A DNA stretch of 64,000 nt. Origin: Hassallia sp050875635. GTDB lineage: Bacteria > Cyanobacteriota > Cyanobacteriia > Cyanobacteriales > Nostocaceae. Position 1 is the stretch's first letter; the number at the start of each line of letters is the position of its first letter. The stretch is taken from positions 8,695 to 72,694 of the forward strand of contig NZ_JBPAOH010000025.1 of the NCBI RefSeq assembly GCF_050875635.1, written 5' to 3'. Shown here piece after piece: positions 54,266-62,089 of the stretch. Both the position numbers and the translations under genes were made by a program. The notes below the pieces were generated by a model, which worked only from the letters and a program-made list of their open reading frames with translations, was not told the origin of the DNA and searched no databases.

Positions 54266-54913
54266 TCATAACTGAAATTCTGGCAATTGGCAAATTGCTT
54301 TGAGAACTTGCAATAATTCAATTGCATGTGGAGATTCATTCAAGTTCAGTAATGGCATTAACTGATAAGTTGGCGGTGTACTTTGTCTGAGATAAACATA
54401 TTGATAACGCAGTCCATTTGTTATCAATCCCCATACAGATTCTTGCTGTTCTAAACTTTTATAAGCGTAGGTTAGCAGTTGTGGTAAACCCTGAAGCACG
54501 TCAGCTAAACTATTTTTCGTCTCAATTACTAATACCCAAAAAGGCGGCAGAGTAATTGCCTGAGCGTTGTTGATTGCTAAAATATCCATGCGTCCTTTAA
54601 TATTTGTATCCTCATCTTCGATGGAAATAGCAATTACATCCTCCATCGTCAAGCGAATCAGCACATCATAAAATCCAGCCAATCGCATTAATGGGGCAAG
54701 AGTTAAAAATTTAACTAATCCTTCCGAAACTTTTCCCGCTGCTAGGTAACGTTGAAAGTCATTGCTAATCCGCGATAAATCTTGTTGTTCAAACTCAGTC
54801 AGAGGTTGTAAAGTTAAGTAGTCTGCTGTGGAGCCAATTGGCTGTTCTTCCAGCTTCAGCAGGCGATGAACCTCATTTAAATATAGGTTACTCGCTTCTA
54901 CGGTGAGTGTCAT
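54266..54913 (-). CDS. PD-(D/E)xK nuclease-like protein (type I restriction HsdR N-terminal-like)
   Basis: 215 residues. The C-terminal half shows a restriction-endonuclease core: GRMDILAI (Asp110), then WVLVIETKNS (Glu131-x-Lys133) and QGLPQLLTYAYKSL (Gln141 and Tyr, as in HsdR). The N-terminal half is helical (ISNDFQRYLAAGKVSEGLVKFL). Proteins of this type are frequent stand-alone genes in cyanobacteria, without methylase partners, and none is present here. It lies upstream of the effector/STAND pair on the same strand. It may cut DNA or serve as a defence component; activity is unknown. Confidence 0.75.
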   Translation of the reverse strand: MTLTVEASNLYLNEVHRLLKLEEQPIGSTADYLTLQPLTEFEQQDLSRISNDFQRYLAAGKVSEGLVKFLTLAPLMRLAGFYDVLIRLTMEDVIAISIEDEDTNIKGRMDILAINNAQAITLPPFWVLVIETKNSLADVLQGLPQLLTYAYKSLEQQESVWGLITNGLRYQYVYLRQSTPPTYQLMPLLNLNESPHAIELLQVLKAICQLPEFQL

Positions 54914-55527
54914 AGGTGCTGATAGGGTTTATTTGTACTAATTCTCATCTTGCCGCAATTTCCACCCGCATTGACTAGATAGAAGCCCCGACGATTAAAA
55001 TCGCGGCTACACAAACAAAGTCCGCCTGCGCGGACTAATCTGAAAATAGGGTTTCAAATTTAATCTGGCGAGATTAATAAAAGAGCGCTAAGTACAGCAT
55101 TTCATTAATTCGTAGCAAATTAAACTTGGCAACACCCTGCAATGTCATAACAGACCGATGTTATGCCATAACAGACCGATGTTATGCCATAACAGACCGA
55201 TGTTATGCCATAACAGACCGATGTTATGACATAACAGACCGATGTTATGCCATAACAGACCGATGTTATGCCATAACAGACCGATGTTATGCCATAACGG
55301 ACTGATGTTATGGCATAACAGACCGATGTTATGCCATAACGGACCGATGTTATGCCATAACAGACCGATGTTATGCCATAACGGACCGATGTTATGCCAT
55401 TGTCACTCGATGCATTTAAATTGGTATAAGCTTGCAATTTCCGCTTATCTTTACGAAAATCAAAACACTTTTAGCAAATCTGCATACAAAATAGTTTGCA
55501 GTAACAATATTAATTAGCGATCGCATT
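54914..55527. other. Spacer with hairpin repeat and tandem array 2, upstream of acs
   Basis: No gene. It holds the ACAAACAAAG-AGTCCGC hairpin repeat (55010-55040), the array leader (55091-55147) and the 21-bp array (55136-55401). The last ~120 bp before acs are AT-rich with a HIP1 site and are the likely promoter. Confidence 0.6.
55091..55410. repeat. Structured tandem array 2: leader plus eleven 21-bp units
   Basis: A leader beginning AGTACAGCATTTCATTAATT and ending TTGGCAACACCCTGCAATG is followed by a 20-bp first unit and eleven 21-bp units (55156-55386). A partial unit ends in CGATGCATTTAAA. Each unit has arms GTTATG and CATAAC separated by 1 base, and CATAAC to the next GTTATG is 8 bases. 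Variation is limited to a few positions (CAGAC/CGGAC, GCC/GAC/GGC). It has the same leader and length as array 1 but different arms. Confidence 0.87.
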
Positions 55528-57501
55528 ATGTCTCAACCCACGATAGAATCAATCCTCCAAGAAAAGCGTCTATTCCACCCACCAACTGAGTTTTCCGAAA
55601 ATGCCCAAATCAAAAGTTTAGAAGACTATCAGCGTCTCTACGACAAAGCAAAGGCAGATCCGCAAGCATTTTGGGCTGAACTAGCCGAAACAGAGTTGCA
55701 CTGGTTTGAAAAATGGGATACGGTGCTAGATTGGCAACCACCTTTTGCGAAATGGTTCGTCGGCGGTAAGATTAATATTTCTTACAATTGTCTTGACAGA
55801 CACCTCACCACTTGGCGCAAAAATAAAGCTGCACTGATTTGGGAAGGAGAACCAGGAGACTCGCGCACCCTCACCTACGCGCAATTGCATCGAGAAGTTT
55901 GCCAGTTTGCAAATGTTCTCAAGCAGTTGGGGGTACAAAAGGGCGATCGCGTTGGTATTTACATGCCAATGATACCCGAAGCGGCGATCGCAATGCTAGC
56001 TTGTGCGAGAATTGGCGCACCTCACAGCGTCGTTTTTGGTGGTTTCAGTGCGGAAGCTTTACGCGATCGCCTCATCGATGCCCAAGCAAAGTTGGTTATC
56101 ACTGCTGATGGTGGTTTCAGAAAAGATGCGATCGTTCCTCTCAAAGAACAAGTAGACAAAGCTTTAGCTGATGGTGCTGTCCCCAGCGTGCAAAACGTCT
56201 TAGTTGTCAAGCGTACCGGGCAAGATATTTATATGCAGTTAGGGGGACGCGACCACTGGTGGCACGATTTACAAAAAGATGCCTCAGCCGATTGTCCTGC
56301 CGAACCGATGGACAGCGAAGATATGCTGTTTATCCTCTACACTTCTGGCAGCACTGGCAAACCGAAAGGCGTTGTCCATACAACAGGTGGTTATAACTTA
56401 TACAGCCACATAACTACGAAATGGATTTTCGATTTGCAAGATAATGATGTATACTGGTGTACTGCTGATGTCGGTTGGATTACGGGACATAGTTACATCG
56501 TCTACGGTCCCCTTTCCAACGGTGCAACCAGCGTCATGTATGAAGGTGCGCCGCGTGCTTCAAATCCTGGCTGTTTCTGGGATGTAATTGAAAAATACGG
56601 CATCAATATTTTTTATACTGCACCTACGGCAATTCGTGCTTTTATCAAAATGGGCGAACAACATCCCAAAGCGCGAAATCTGTCTTCGCTGCGGTTGCTG
56701 GGAACTGTTGGCGAACCGATTAATCCGGAAGCTTGGGTGTGGTATCATAAGATAATAGGCGGGGAACGCTGCCCAATTGTTGATACCTGGTGGCAAACGG
56801 AAACAGGCGGTATCATGATTACGCCGTTGCCAGGAGCAATTCCCACCAAACCCGGTTCTGCAACTTGCCCCTTTCCCGGAATTCTTGCGGATGTTGTAGA
56901 TTTAGAAGGCAATTCTGTACCGAATAACGAAGGCGGTTATTTGGCGGTGCGTTATCCTTGGCCCGGTATGATGCGGACTGTATACGGCGATCCAGAACGC
57001 TTCCGCCGCACTTATTGGGAACACATCCCCCCCAAAGATGGAAATTATATCTACTTTGCTGGCGATGGTGCGCGGCAGGATGAAGATGGGTATTTCTGGG
57101 TAATGGGACGAGTAGATGATGTGCTGAATGTGTCCGGGCATCGTTTGGGGACGATGGAGGTTGAATCGGCGTTGGTGTCTCATCCGGCGGTGGCTGAGGC
57201 TGCGGTGGTAGGTAAGCCGGATGAATTGAAGGGTGAGGAAGTTGTTGCTTTTGTGACTTTGGAAGGCAGTTTTCAGGCGAGTGAAGAATTGAGTAAGGAG
57301 TTGAAAAAGCACGTTGCTCAGGAAATTGGCGCGATCGCTCGTCCGGGAGAAATTCGCTTTACAGATGCTTTGCCGAAGACGCGATCGGGTAAGATTATGC
57401 GGCGATTGCTGCGAAATCTAGCTGCGGGTCAGGAGGTATCGGGGGATACTTCGACTTTAGAAGATCGCAGTGTGTTGGATAAGTTACGGGGAGAGGCTTA
57501 A
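55528..57501 (+). CDS. acs: Acetyl-CoA synthetase (AMP-forming)
   Basis: 657 residues, the usual length. It activates acetate to acetyl-CoA through acetyl-AMP. Adenylate-forming motifs are present: LFILYTSGSTGKPKGVVHTT, the A5-like WWQTETGGIMITPLPG, WVMGRVDDVLNVSGHRLG (hinge and CoA region), and the C-terminal lysine in LPKTRSGKIMRRLLR (about residue 616), the site of regulatory acetylation in this family. Substrate-pocket residues around WWQTE match acetate rather than longer acyl chains. Array 2 sits directly in its upstream region. Confidence 0.96.
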   Translation: MSQPTIESILQEKRLFHPPTEFSENAQIKSLEDYQRLYDKAKADPQAFWAELAETELHWFEKWDTVLDWQPPFAKWFVGGKINISYNCLDRHLTTWRKNKAALIWEGEPGDSRTLTYAQLHREVCQFANVLKQLGVQKGDRVGIYMPMIPEAAIAMLACARIGAPHSVVFGGFSAEALRDRLIDAQAKLVITADGGFRKDAIVPLKEQVDKALADGAVPSVQNVLVVKRTGQDIYMQLGGRDHWWHDLQKDASADCPAEPMDSEDMLFILYTSGSTGKPKGVVHTTGGYNLYSHITTKWIFDLQDNDVYWCTADVGWITGHSYIVYGPLSNGATSVMYEGAPRASNPGCFWDVIEKYGINIFYTAPTAIRAFIKMGEQHPKARNLSSLRLLGTVGEPINPEAWVWYHKIIGGERCPIVDTWWQTETGGIMITPLPGAIPTKPGSATCPFPGILADVVDLEGNSVPNNEGGYLAVRYPWPGMMRTVYGDPERFRRTYWEHIPPKDGNYIYFAGDGARQDEDGYFWVMGRVDDVLNVSGHRLGTMEVESALVSHPAVAEAAVVGKPDELKGEEVVAFVTLEGSFQASEELSKELKKHVAQEIGAIARPGEIRFTDALPKTRSGKIMRRLLRNLAAGQEVSGDTSTLEDRSVLDKLRGEA

Positions 57502-57553
57502 GAAAATCTCACGCAAAGTCGCAAAGACGCAAAGCAAAGAGTTGTTTGGGCGT

Positions 57554-57580
57554 AGGGTGCGTTAGCGACAGCCTAACGCA
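57554..57580. repeat. GTGCGTTA inverted repeat after acs
   Basis: TAGGGTGCGTTAG and CTAACGCACT pair imperfectly between convergent acs and the HEPN-like gene. It is a member of the GTGCGTTA palindrome family and may terminate both transcripts. Confidence 0.5.
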
Positions 57581-57592
57581 CTCCACATATAT

Positions 57593-59026
57593 TCACTTTC
57601 CTTCCCAAATTATTTTTCGCATATTATCAACTTTCCTTTTAAAATCTGATTGTTCTTTCAGTTTGTGCAGCGGACCTTTGTAATTTTCAATTTCATCTAT
57701 TAGTTCTTTGACTGCTGGAGCAGAAACTTTTAATTTCATCATTTGCAAAAGTTCACGATATTTCTTCTGACATAAATTATGTTGAAGTTTGCTAGCCATT
57801 ATCGTGTTATTGAAAGACAAAATTGCCATAACCGCTTGAGTTGTGTTAAAGCGTTCAATCATAGAGCGATAGCTAGTTTCCGCGTTGTGGGAAATTCCGT
57901 TTCCATTAGTCACAAAAACTTGTACCAGCCCCAAAACATACTTTTCACGTATCTGAAGAGGAACCTGTCCCCGATCATTAATAAGTGTCTCTAATGCTTT
58001 TGCAAATGGTGGCTCATTACTAAAATTATCCCACCCTAGATGAGCATTAAGTAAGTTATCTATTGCAGTATCGATTTCAGCCGCCAAAAGAGTTTCAGGA
58101 ATATATGATTTTCCTGAAACTACTTCTAGAAATTCAAGGGCAAGCCTTGCTTCTAATTGGTCATTATTTGCAACGAATCTACCATACTTAATGCCAAATT
58201 GTTGACGTGCTTGCTCATCAACTTTATCCCATAAATAAGGTAGTAGCCTATGAAGATTTTGCCTCGTTTGCGGTGTTGTATCTGAACGAGTATATATTCC
58301 GAATAATCCTGATGCTAAATTATTCGTTTGTTCTTGGGTTAGGTCTAAAAAAAATCCTGCTATTTGTTTTGCATCTAATTCAGAAATATTATTCTTCTTG
58401 AGATTCTTGAGAAACTTCTGTATTTCTATAGTTCCATTAGACAAAGGCAAAGAGATAACTTCTCGAATACAAGTTTCTAGCCAAGAAATAAGTTGTAAAC
58501 CTGTAATTTCATTTTGATTTGGGTGGGCACAACTTACCCAATTACGCATATATCTGATAGTATCTAGGTGCTTATATCCAATCTCGGAAATCAAGCCTAT
58601 TTTTCTACCTCCCTCAATTAGCTCACTATCATTAACTTTAACTATGTCATCTTCTGAATTAAGATTTTTACGTTTTTCTGGGCTATTTACGGCATTATCA
58701 TAAAAATATGAAATATCATATTGAGATACGCGCTTTCTCAGCTCTAAAATTGTTTCATCCCACAAGTAATTTAATGCTGCATCAAATAAGCCCGATGCTA
58801 CAGCAGCAACATATTTAGATATGTAGACAGAACGAGGCTTCTGTTCGTCATCAATCTTTGAGAGTACATCTGCGATATTCTTAAAAACAGTTACACGCTC
58901 ATTTACCGAAACTAATACGGAATCAGTTGGTAAACCCTGTTCTGCTAAGAAAGCTAACACATTTTCTTCAAACTTATTTAACTGGGAACTATAGCTTTGC
59001 TGCGTAACTATGTCAGACGAGTCCAT
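57593..59026 (-). CDS. Hypothetical protein with HEPN-like motif
   Basis: 477 residues; no characterised family recognised. It is soluble and helical. Residues 158-170 read RYMRNWVSCAHPN, containing R161-x6-H168, which fits the R-x4-6-H motif of HEPN ribonuclease-like domains, preceded by helices as in that fold. The rest (LDLTQEQTNNLASGLFGIYT, DTAIDNLLNAHLGWDNF) resembles an abortive-infection style helical scaffold but cannot be assigned. It stands alone, without an obvious antitoxin next to it. Codon use and uninterrupted length indicate a real gene. The HEPN call is moderate to low. Confidence 0.65.
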   Translation of the reverse strand: MDSSDIVTQQSYSSQLNKFEENVLAFLAEQGLPTDSVLVSVNERVTVFKNIADVLSKIDDEQKPRSVYISKYVAAVASGLFDAALNYLWDETILELRKRVSQYDISYFYDNAVNSPEKRKNLNSEDDIVKVNDSELIEGGRKIGLISEIGYKHLDTIRYMRNWVSCAHPNQNEITGLQLISWLETCIREVISLPLSNGTIEIQKFLKNLKKNNISELDAKQIAGFFLDLTQEQTNNLASGLFGIYTRSDTTPQTRQNLHRLLPYLWDKVDEQARQQFGIKYGRFVANNDQLEARLALEFLEVVSGKSYIPETLLAAEIDTAIDNLLNAHLGWDNFSNEPPFAKALETLINDRGQVPLQIREKYVLGLVQVFVTNGNGISHNAETSYRSMIERFNTTQAVMAILSFNNTIMASKLQHNLCQKKYRELLQMMKLKVSAPAVKELIDEIENYKGPLHKLKEQSDFKRKVDNMRKIIWEGK

Positions 59027-59475
59027 TTGTTTTACCGGGTTTAGTTTTATCTTCTGTATTATACATGTAGTCTTAAGTAAAATTCCTAAGTATGACAGTA
59101 TATAAAAGAATAATTTAAAAATAAAATGAGAAAAAGCACCGCTTGAAGCCTATAATTTGCCTATCGCCGTTAGAGCGCATAAACTTTCTTTGCAACTGTC
59201 TAAAGGATGCGACCGCTTAAACTTAATCTTGCACTTATTGTATATTATTTAACTTTAAAATTAATTACATCAATATTTTATCGGAGAATTTTAGTTTGCT
59301 CTGGAACTTTTAACTATAATGTAGCGACTTGAAATTAGCTATTTACGGATGAATTGAAAAGTGGTATGGATACATACGCGGAGTTCTTCCTTCAAAGTTA
59401 TCAGAATTACCGTTCTTGTTTCCATCAAAAAATAGGTGCGACCCTGTTTAAGTAATTAACTTATCATTCAATCCC
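59027..59475. other. AT-rich spacer upstream of the glycoside hydrolase
   Basis: 449 bp separating divergent genes. It is AT-rich, with no repeats or ORFs of note. Both promoters must lie here, but boxes could not be assigned. Confidence 0.5.
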
Positions 59476-60660
59476 ATGAAATTACGTATATTTTGTTTAG
59501 GTTGGCGGCGTTCGATTCAATGTTTGTTGCCAGTCTTGTTTTTAGTATCATTTATTACGGTATCTCAGATAAATAGCCTTCAGGCGATTGCCCAACAACC
59601 CCGGCAGGAAATTCGTGGAGTTTGGCTGACTAGTAATGATTTTGACATCCTCAAAAATCGTTCCAAAGTGCAGAATGCAATGAGTCAATTAAGGCGGCTC
59701 AACTTTAATACAATCTATCCTGTAGTGTGGAATTCTGGCTATACATCGTATCCCAGTGCCGTAGCCAAAAAAATTGGTATCCCCTCCTTTGATCGAGGCT
59801 CCCAAGGACAAGATATTCTAGCAGATGTAATTACTCAAGCTCATCGCCAAGGGTTACTTGCAATTCCCTGGTTTGAGTTTGGTTTCATGGCTCCCCCAAC
59901 TTCAGAACTAGCATTAAATCGTCCTAATTGGCTCACGCAAAAGCGGGATGGTAGCGAAACTTCGATTAGTGTCGCTGGTGAGGTTGTCTGGCTCAATCCC
60001 TTTCTTCCAGAAGTGCAACAATTTATCACCAACCTGGTGTTAGAAATTGTCACTCAGTATGATGTCGATGGAATTCAATTTGACGATCACATGAGTTTGC
60101 CTAACGAATTTGGCTACGATAAATATACAGTAGCCTTGTATACTCAAGAAACAAAAAACAATCCGCCAACGAATTTCCAAGATGAAGCATGGGTGCGCTG
60201 GCGGGCAGATAAAATCACAGTATTCATGATACAACTCAATGAAGCTGTGAAAGCCAGAAAACCGAATGCGATTTTCTCTGTTTCCCCCAATTATTACGAC
60301 TTTGCATATAAGTTACATCTGCAAGATTGGCTCGGCTGGGTAAGATTGAATATTGTAGACGAACTAATTATGCAAGTTTATCGTCAGGATTTATCAAGTT
60401 TTATCGCAAAAATTACCCGTCCAGAAATTCAGGAAACACAACAGATAATTCCCACCGGAATTGGTATTATGGCAGGGTTGAGAAATCGCCCAGTTGCGAT
60501 CGCACAAATTCAATCGCAAGTGCGAGCAGCTCAACAACGTGGTTTGGGCGTAACTTTCTTTTATTACGAAAGCCTTTGGGATTCAGCTCCAGAATCGGTT
60601 AGCGATCGCCAATCTGCATTTCAAGCTTTGTTTCCCTCTCCCGCACCCCGCACCAAGTAA
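59476..60660 (+). CDS. GHL10-type glycoside hydrolase (DUF187 family), secreted
   Basis: 394 residues. An N-terminal signal sequence (RRSIQCLLPVLFLVSFITVS) is followed by EIRGVWLTSNDFDILKNRSK, the hallmark start of the GHL10/DUF187 TIM-barrel family. Further family features are FNTIYPVVWNSGYTSYPS, GLLAIPWFEFGFMAPP, VDGIQFDDHMSLPNEFGYD with the predicted catalytic acidic residues, and GVTFFYYESLWD. These proteins act outside the cytoplasmic membrane on cell-wall or extracellular glycans, and cyanobacteria have several copies. The exact substrate is unknown. Confidence 0.88.
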   Translation: MKLRIFCLGWRRSIQCLLPVLFLVSFITVSQINSLQAIAQQPRQEIRGVWLTSNDFDILKNRSKVQNAMSQLRRLNFNTIYPVVWNSGYTSYPSAVAKKIGIPSFDRGSQGQDILADVITQAHRQGLLAIPWFEFGFMAPPTSELALNRPNWLTQKRDGSETSISVAGEVVWLNPFLPEVQQFITNLVLEIVTQYDVDGIQFDDHMSLPNEFGYDKYTVALYTQETKNNPPTNFQDEAWVRWRADKITVFMIQLNEAVKARKPNAIFSVSPNYYDFAYKLHLQDWLGWVRLNIVDELIMQVYRQDLSSFIAKITRPEIQETQQIIPTGIGIMAGLRNRPVAIAQIQSQVRAAQQRGLGVTFFYYESLWDSAPESVSDRQSAFQALFPSPAPRTK

Positions 60661-61027
60661 TTGATAATTGGTAATTGGGCATTGGGCAATGGGCATTGGG
60701 GAGGCAGTGCGGTGAGACCAGCCCCCGTCTTGGTGAGTCCACTTGCCGTCTTGGCGGTTCCCGTCACGATGGCAAAGTGGCGAACCCGAAGGGCGGTCTC
60801 CGTCACGATGGGGGACTGGCGAACCCGAAGGGTCTTGGGGATCACCTGCGTGGAGCACCTGCCGTCATTGGGCAATGGGCATCGGGCATCGGGCATCGGG
60901 CATGGAAAGAATTGTATTAGAACCCGCACCCGCGTAAAGCCGCTTCTTTAATTCCCAATTCCCAATGCCCCATTCCCCCATTCCCCAGCATTAAAATAAA
61001 ATTTAGATACAATCATGGTTGTCGCCT
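60661..61027. repeat. Heptamer and longer direct repeats downstream of the hydrolase
   Basis: GGGCATT/GGGCAAT heptamers (60678-60700) and GGGCATC repeats (60872-60904) flank a direct repeat. Its copies share CCGTCACGATGG and TGGCGAACCCGAAGGG (about 60765-60790 and 60810-60835). The region is open on several frames only because it is repetitive and GC-rich; no gene is supported. Confidence 0.6.
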
Positions 61028-61798
61028 ATGACTTCCCTATCAACATTTACCTTACCTGACCATACCCAGTTACCTGAGTCAGATGGTAAATTTGTGAAAA
61101 ATCTTCAAGAGCATCCCCAAAGTATCTTAATAACAGATTCTATCAAACCTGTTTTAGAGCAACTTCATCCGGATGGTCAATATTGTATTGGACAAGATTC
61201 AGGTATCTACTGGCGGTTGACAGATCCGCCAGAAAAAGGCGCAGAAGCACCAGACTGGTTTTATGTACCCAATGTCCCGCCGACTTTAGAAGGTAAAATG
61301 CGGCGTTCTTACGTGCTGTGGAAGGAGTACGTTGCACCGTTGATTGTGATTGAATTTGTATCGGGGGATGGTAGCGAAGAACGCGATAAAACGCCGCTTT
61401 CACAGGGAGAGGTTGGTAAATTTTGGGTTTACGAACAAGCGATTCGCGTACCTTATTATGCAATATACGAAGTATTAAAATAACAAGTTGAAGTTTATCA
61501 TCTCATTGATAATACTTATCAAATTCTCCAACCCAATGAACGGGGACATTATCCCATTAAGCCAATGGGGGTAGAGTTGGGAATTTGGCAAGGATGGTAT
61601 CAAAATGCAGAATTACCTTGGTTGCGGTGGTGGGATGCACAAGGGAATTTACTGTTAACAAAAGACGAACGCGCCGAAGTTGAGCGACAACGCGCCGAAG
61701 TTGAGGGACACAAGCGCGAGAGAATTGTTGAGAAGTTGCGTAACCTTTCCCCAGAACAACTCAACGCTTTGGGAATCGACGCCCAAATGTTGGATTAG
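61028..61798 (+). pseudogene. Uma2-family (DUF820) nuclease gene broken by an in-frame TAA
   Basis: The frame from the ATG at 61028 encodes a Uma2-type PD-(D/E)xK domain: GQDSGIYWRLTDPPEKGAEA, APDWFYVPNVPP and LIVIEFVSGDGSEERDK. It stops at TAA 61481-61483 after YAIYEVLK. The same frame continues without any other stop to 61798 with typical family sequence (QVEVYHLIDNTYQILQPNE, then GLIW-like GIWQGWYQNAELPWLRWWD) and the coiled-coil tail AEVERQRAEVEGHKRERIVE. One nonsense change therefore splits an otherwise intact ~256-residue protein. The metal-binding core lies before the stop, so a shortened product is possible. A sequencing error is the alternative. Confidence 0.85.
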
Positions 61799-61822
61799 TA
61801 GGGGTGGGGTTTCCCCACCCGG
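61798..61822. repeat. GTAGGGGTGGGG palindromic repeat
   Basis: The sequence GGGGTGGGG faces CCCCACCC around TTT directly after the Uma2 pseudogene stop. It resembles the insertion in pheT. It could act as a terminator hairpin. Confidence 0.5.
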
Positions 61823-62001
61823 ATAAAAAGCGTTGTTAACAACTTCATCACCAGATAGCAAATTCCAGAAATCTGGGTTTTTTGACACTTGACAAAAGTT
61901 ACATCTTACACTTCAAAACCATAGATAAATCTCGCACCACTACCAAGAATTTTTTGATGATTTAACTCTTACGTTCTTTATACTTAAACGGTAAGCTACT
62001 T

Positions 62002-62050
62002 TCATAGATATAGATTATTTTTGATGCCTCAAATGATAATCATAGATATA
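62002..62050 (+). promoter_or_regulatory. Candidate LysR-type control region of ndhF
   Basis: TCATAGATATA occurs twice (62002-62012 and 62040-62050), bracketing the dyad TTTGATGCCTCAAA (62020-62033, T-N11-A type). CO2-uptake NDH-1 operons are controlled by LysR-type regulators (NdhR/CcmR) in cyanobacteria. The match is by pattern only. Confidence 0.3.
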
Positions 62051-62089
62051 AGTATATTTAATTAGTCTTATCGTGTCAGGATGGAACGG

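Noticed and set aside
55120..55437. Open frames across array 2 (GITSVCY repeats)
   Set aside because: Same reason: frame-preserving 21-bp repeats are open on both strands; no sign of coding.
60583..60951. Several overlapping ORFs downstream of the glycoside hydrolase
   Set aside because: Open on both strands only because of GC-rich direct repeats; no conserved features.
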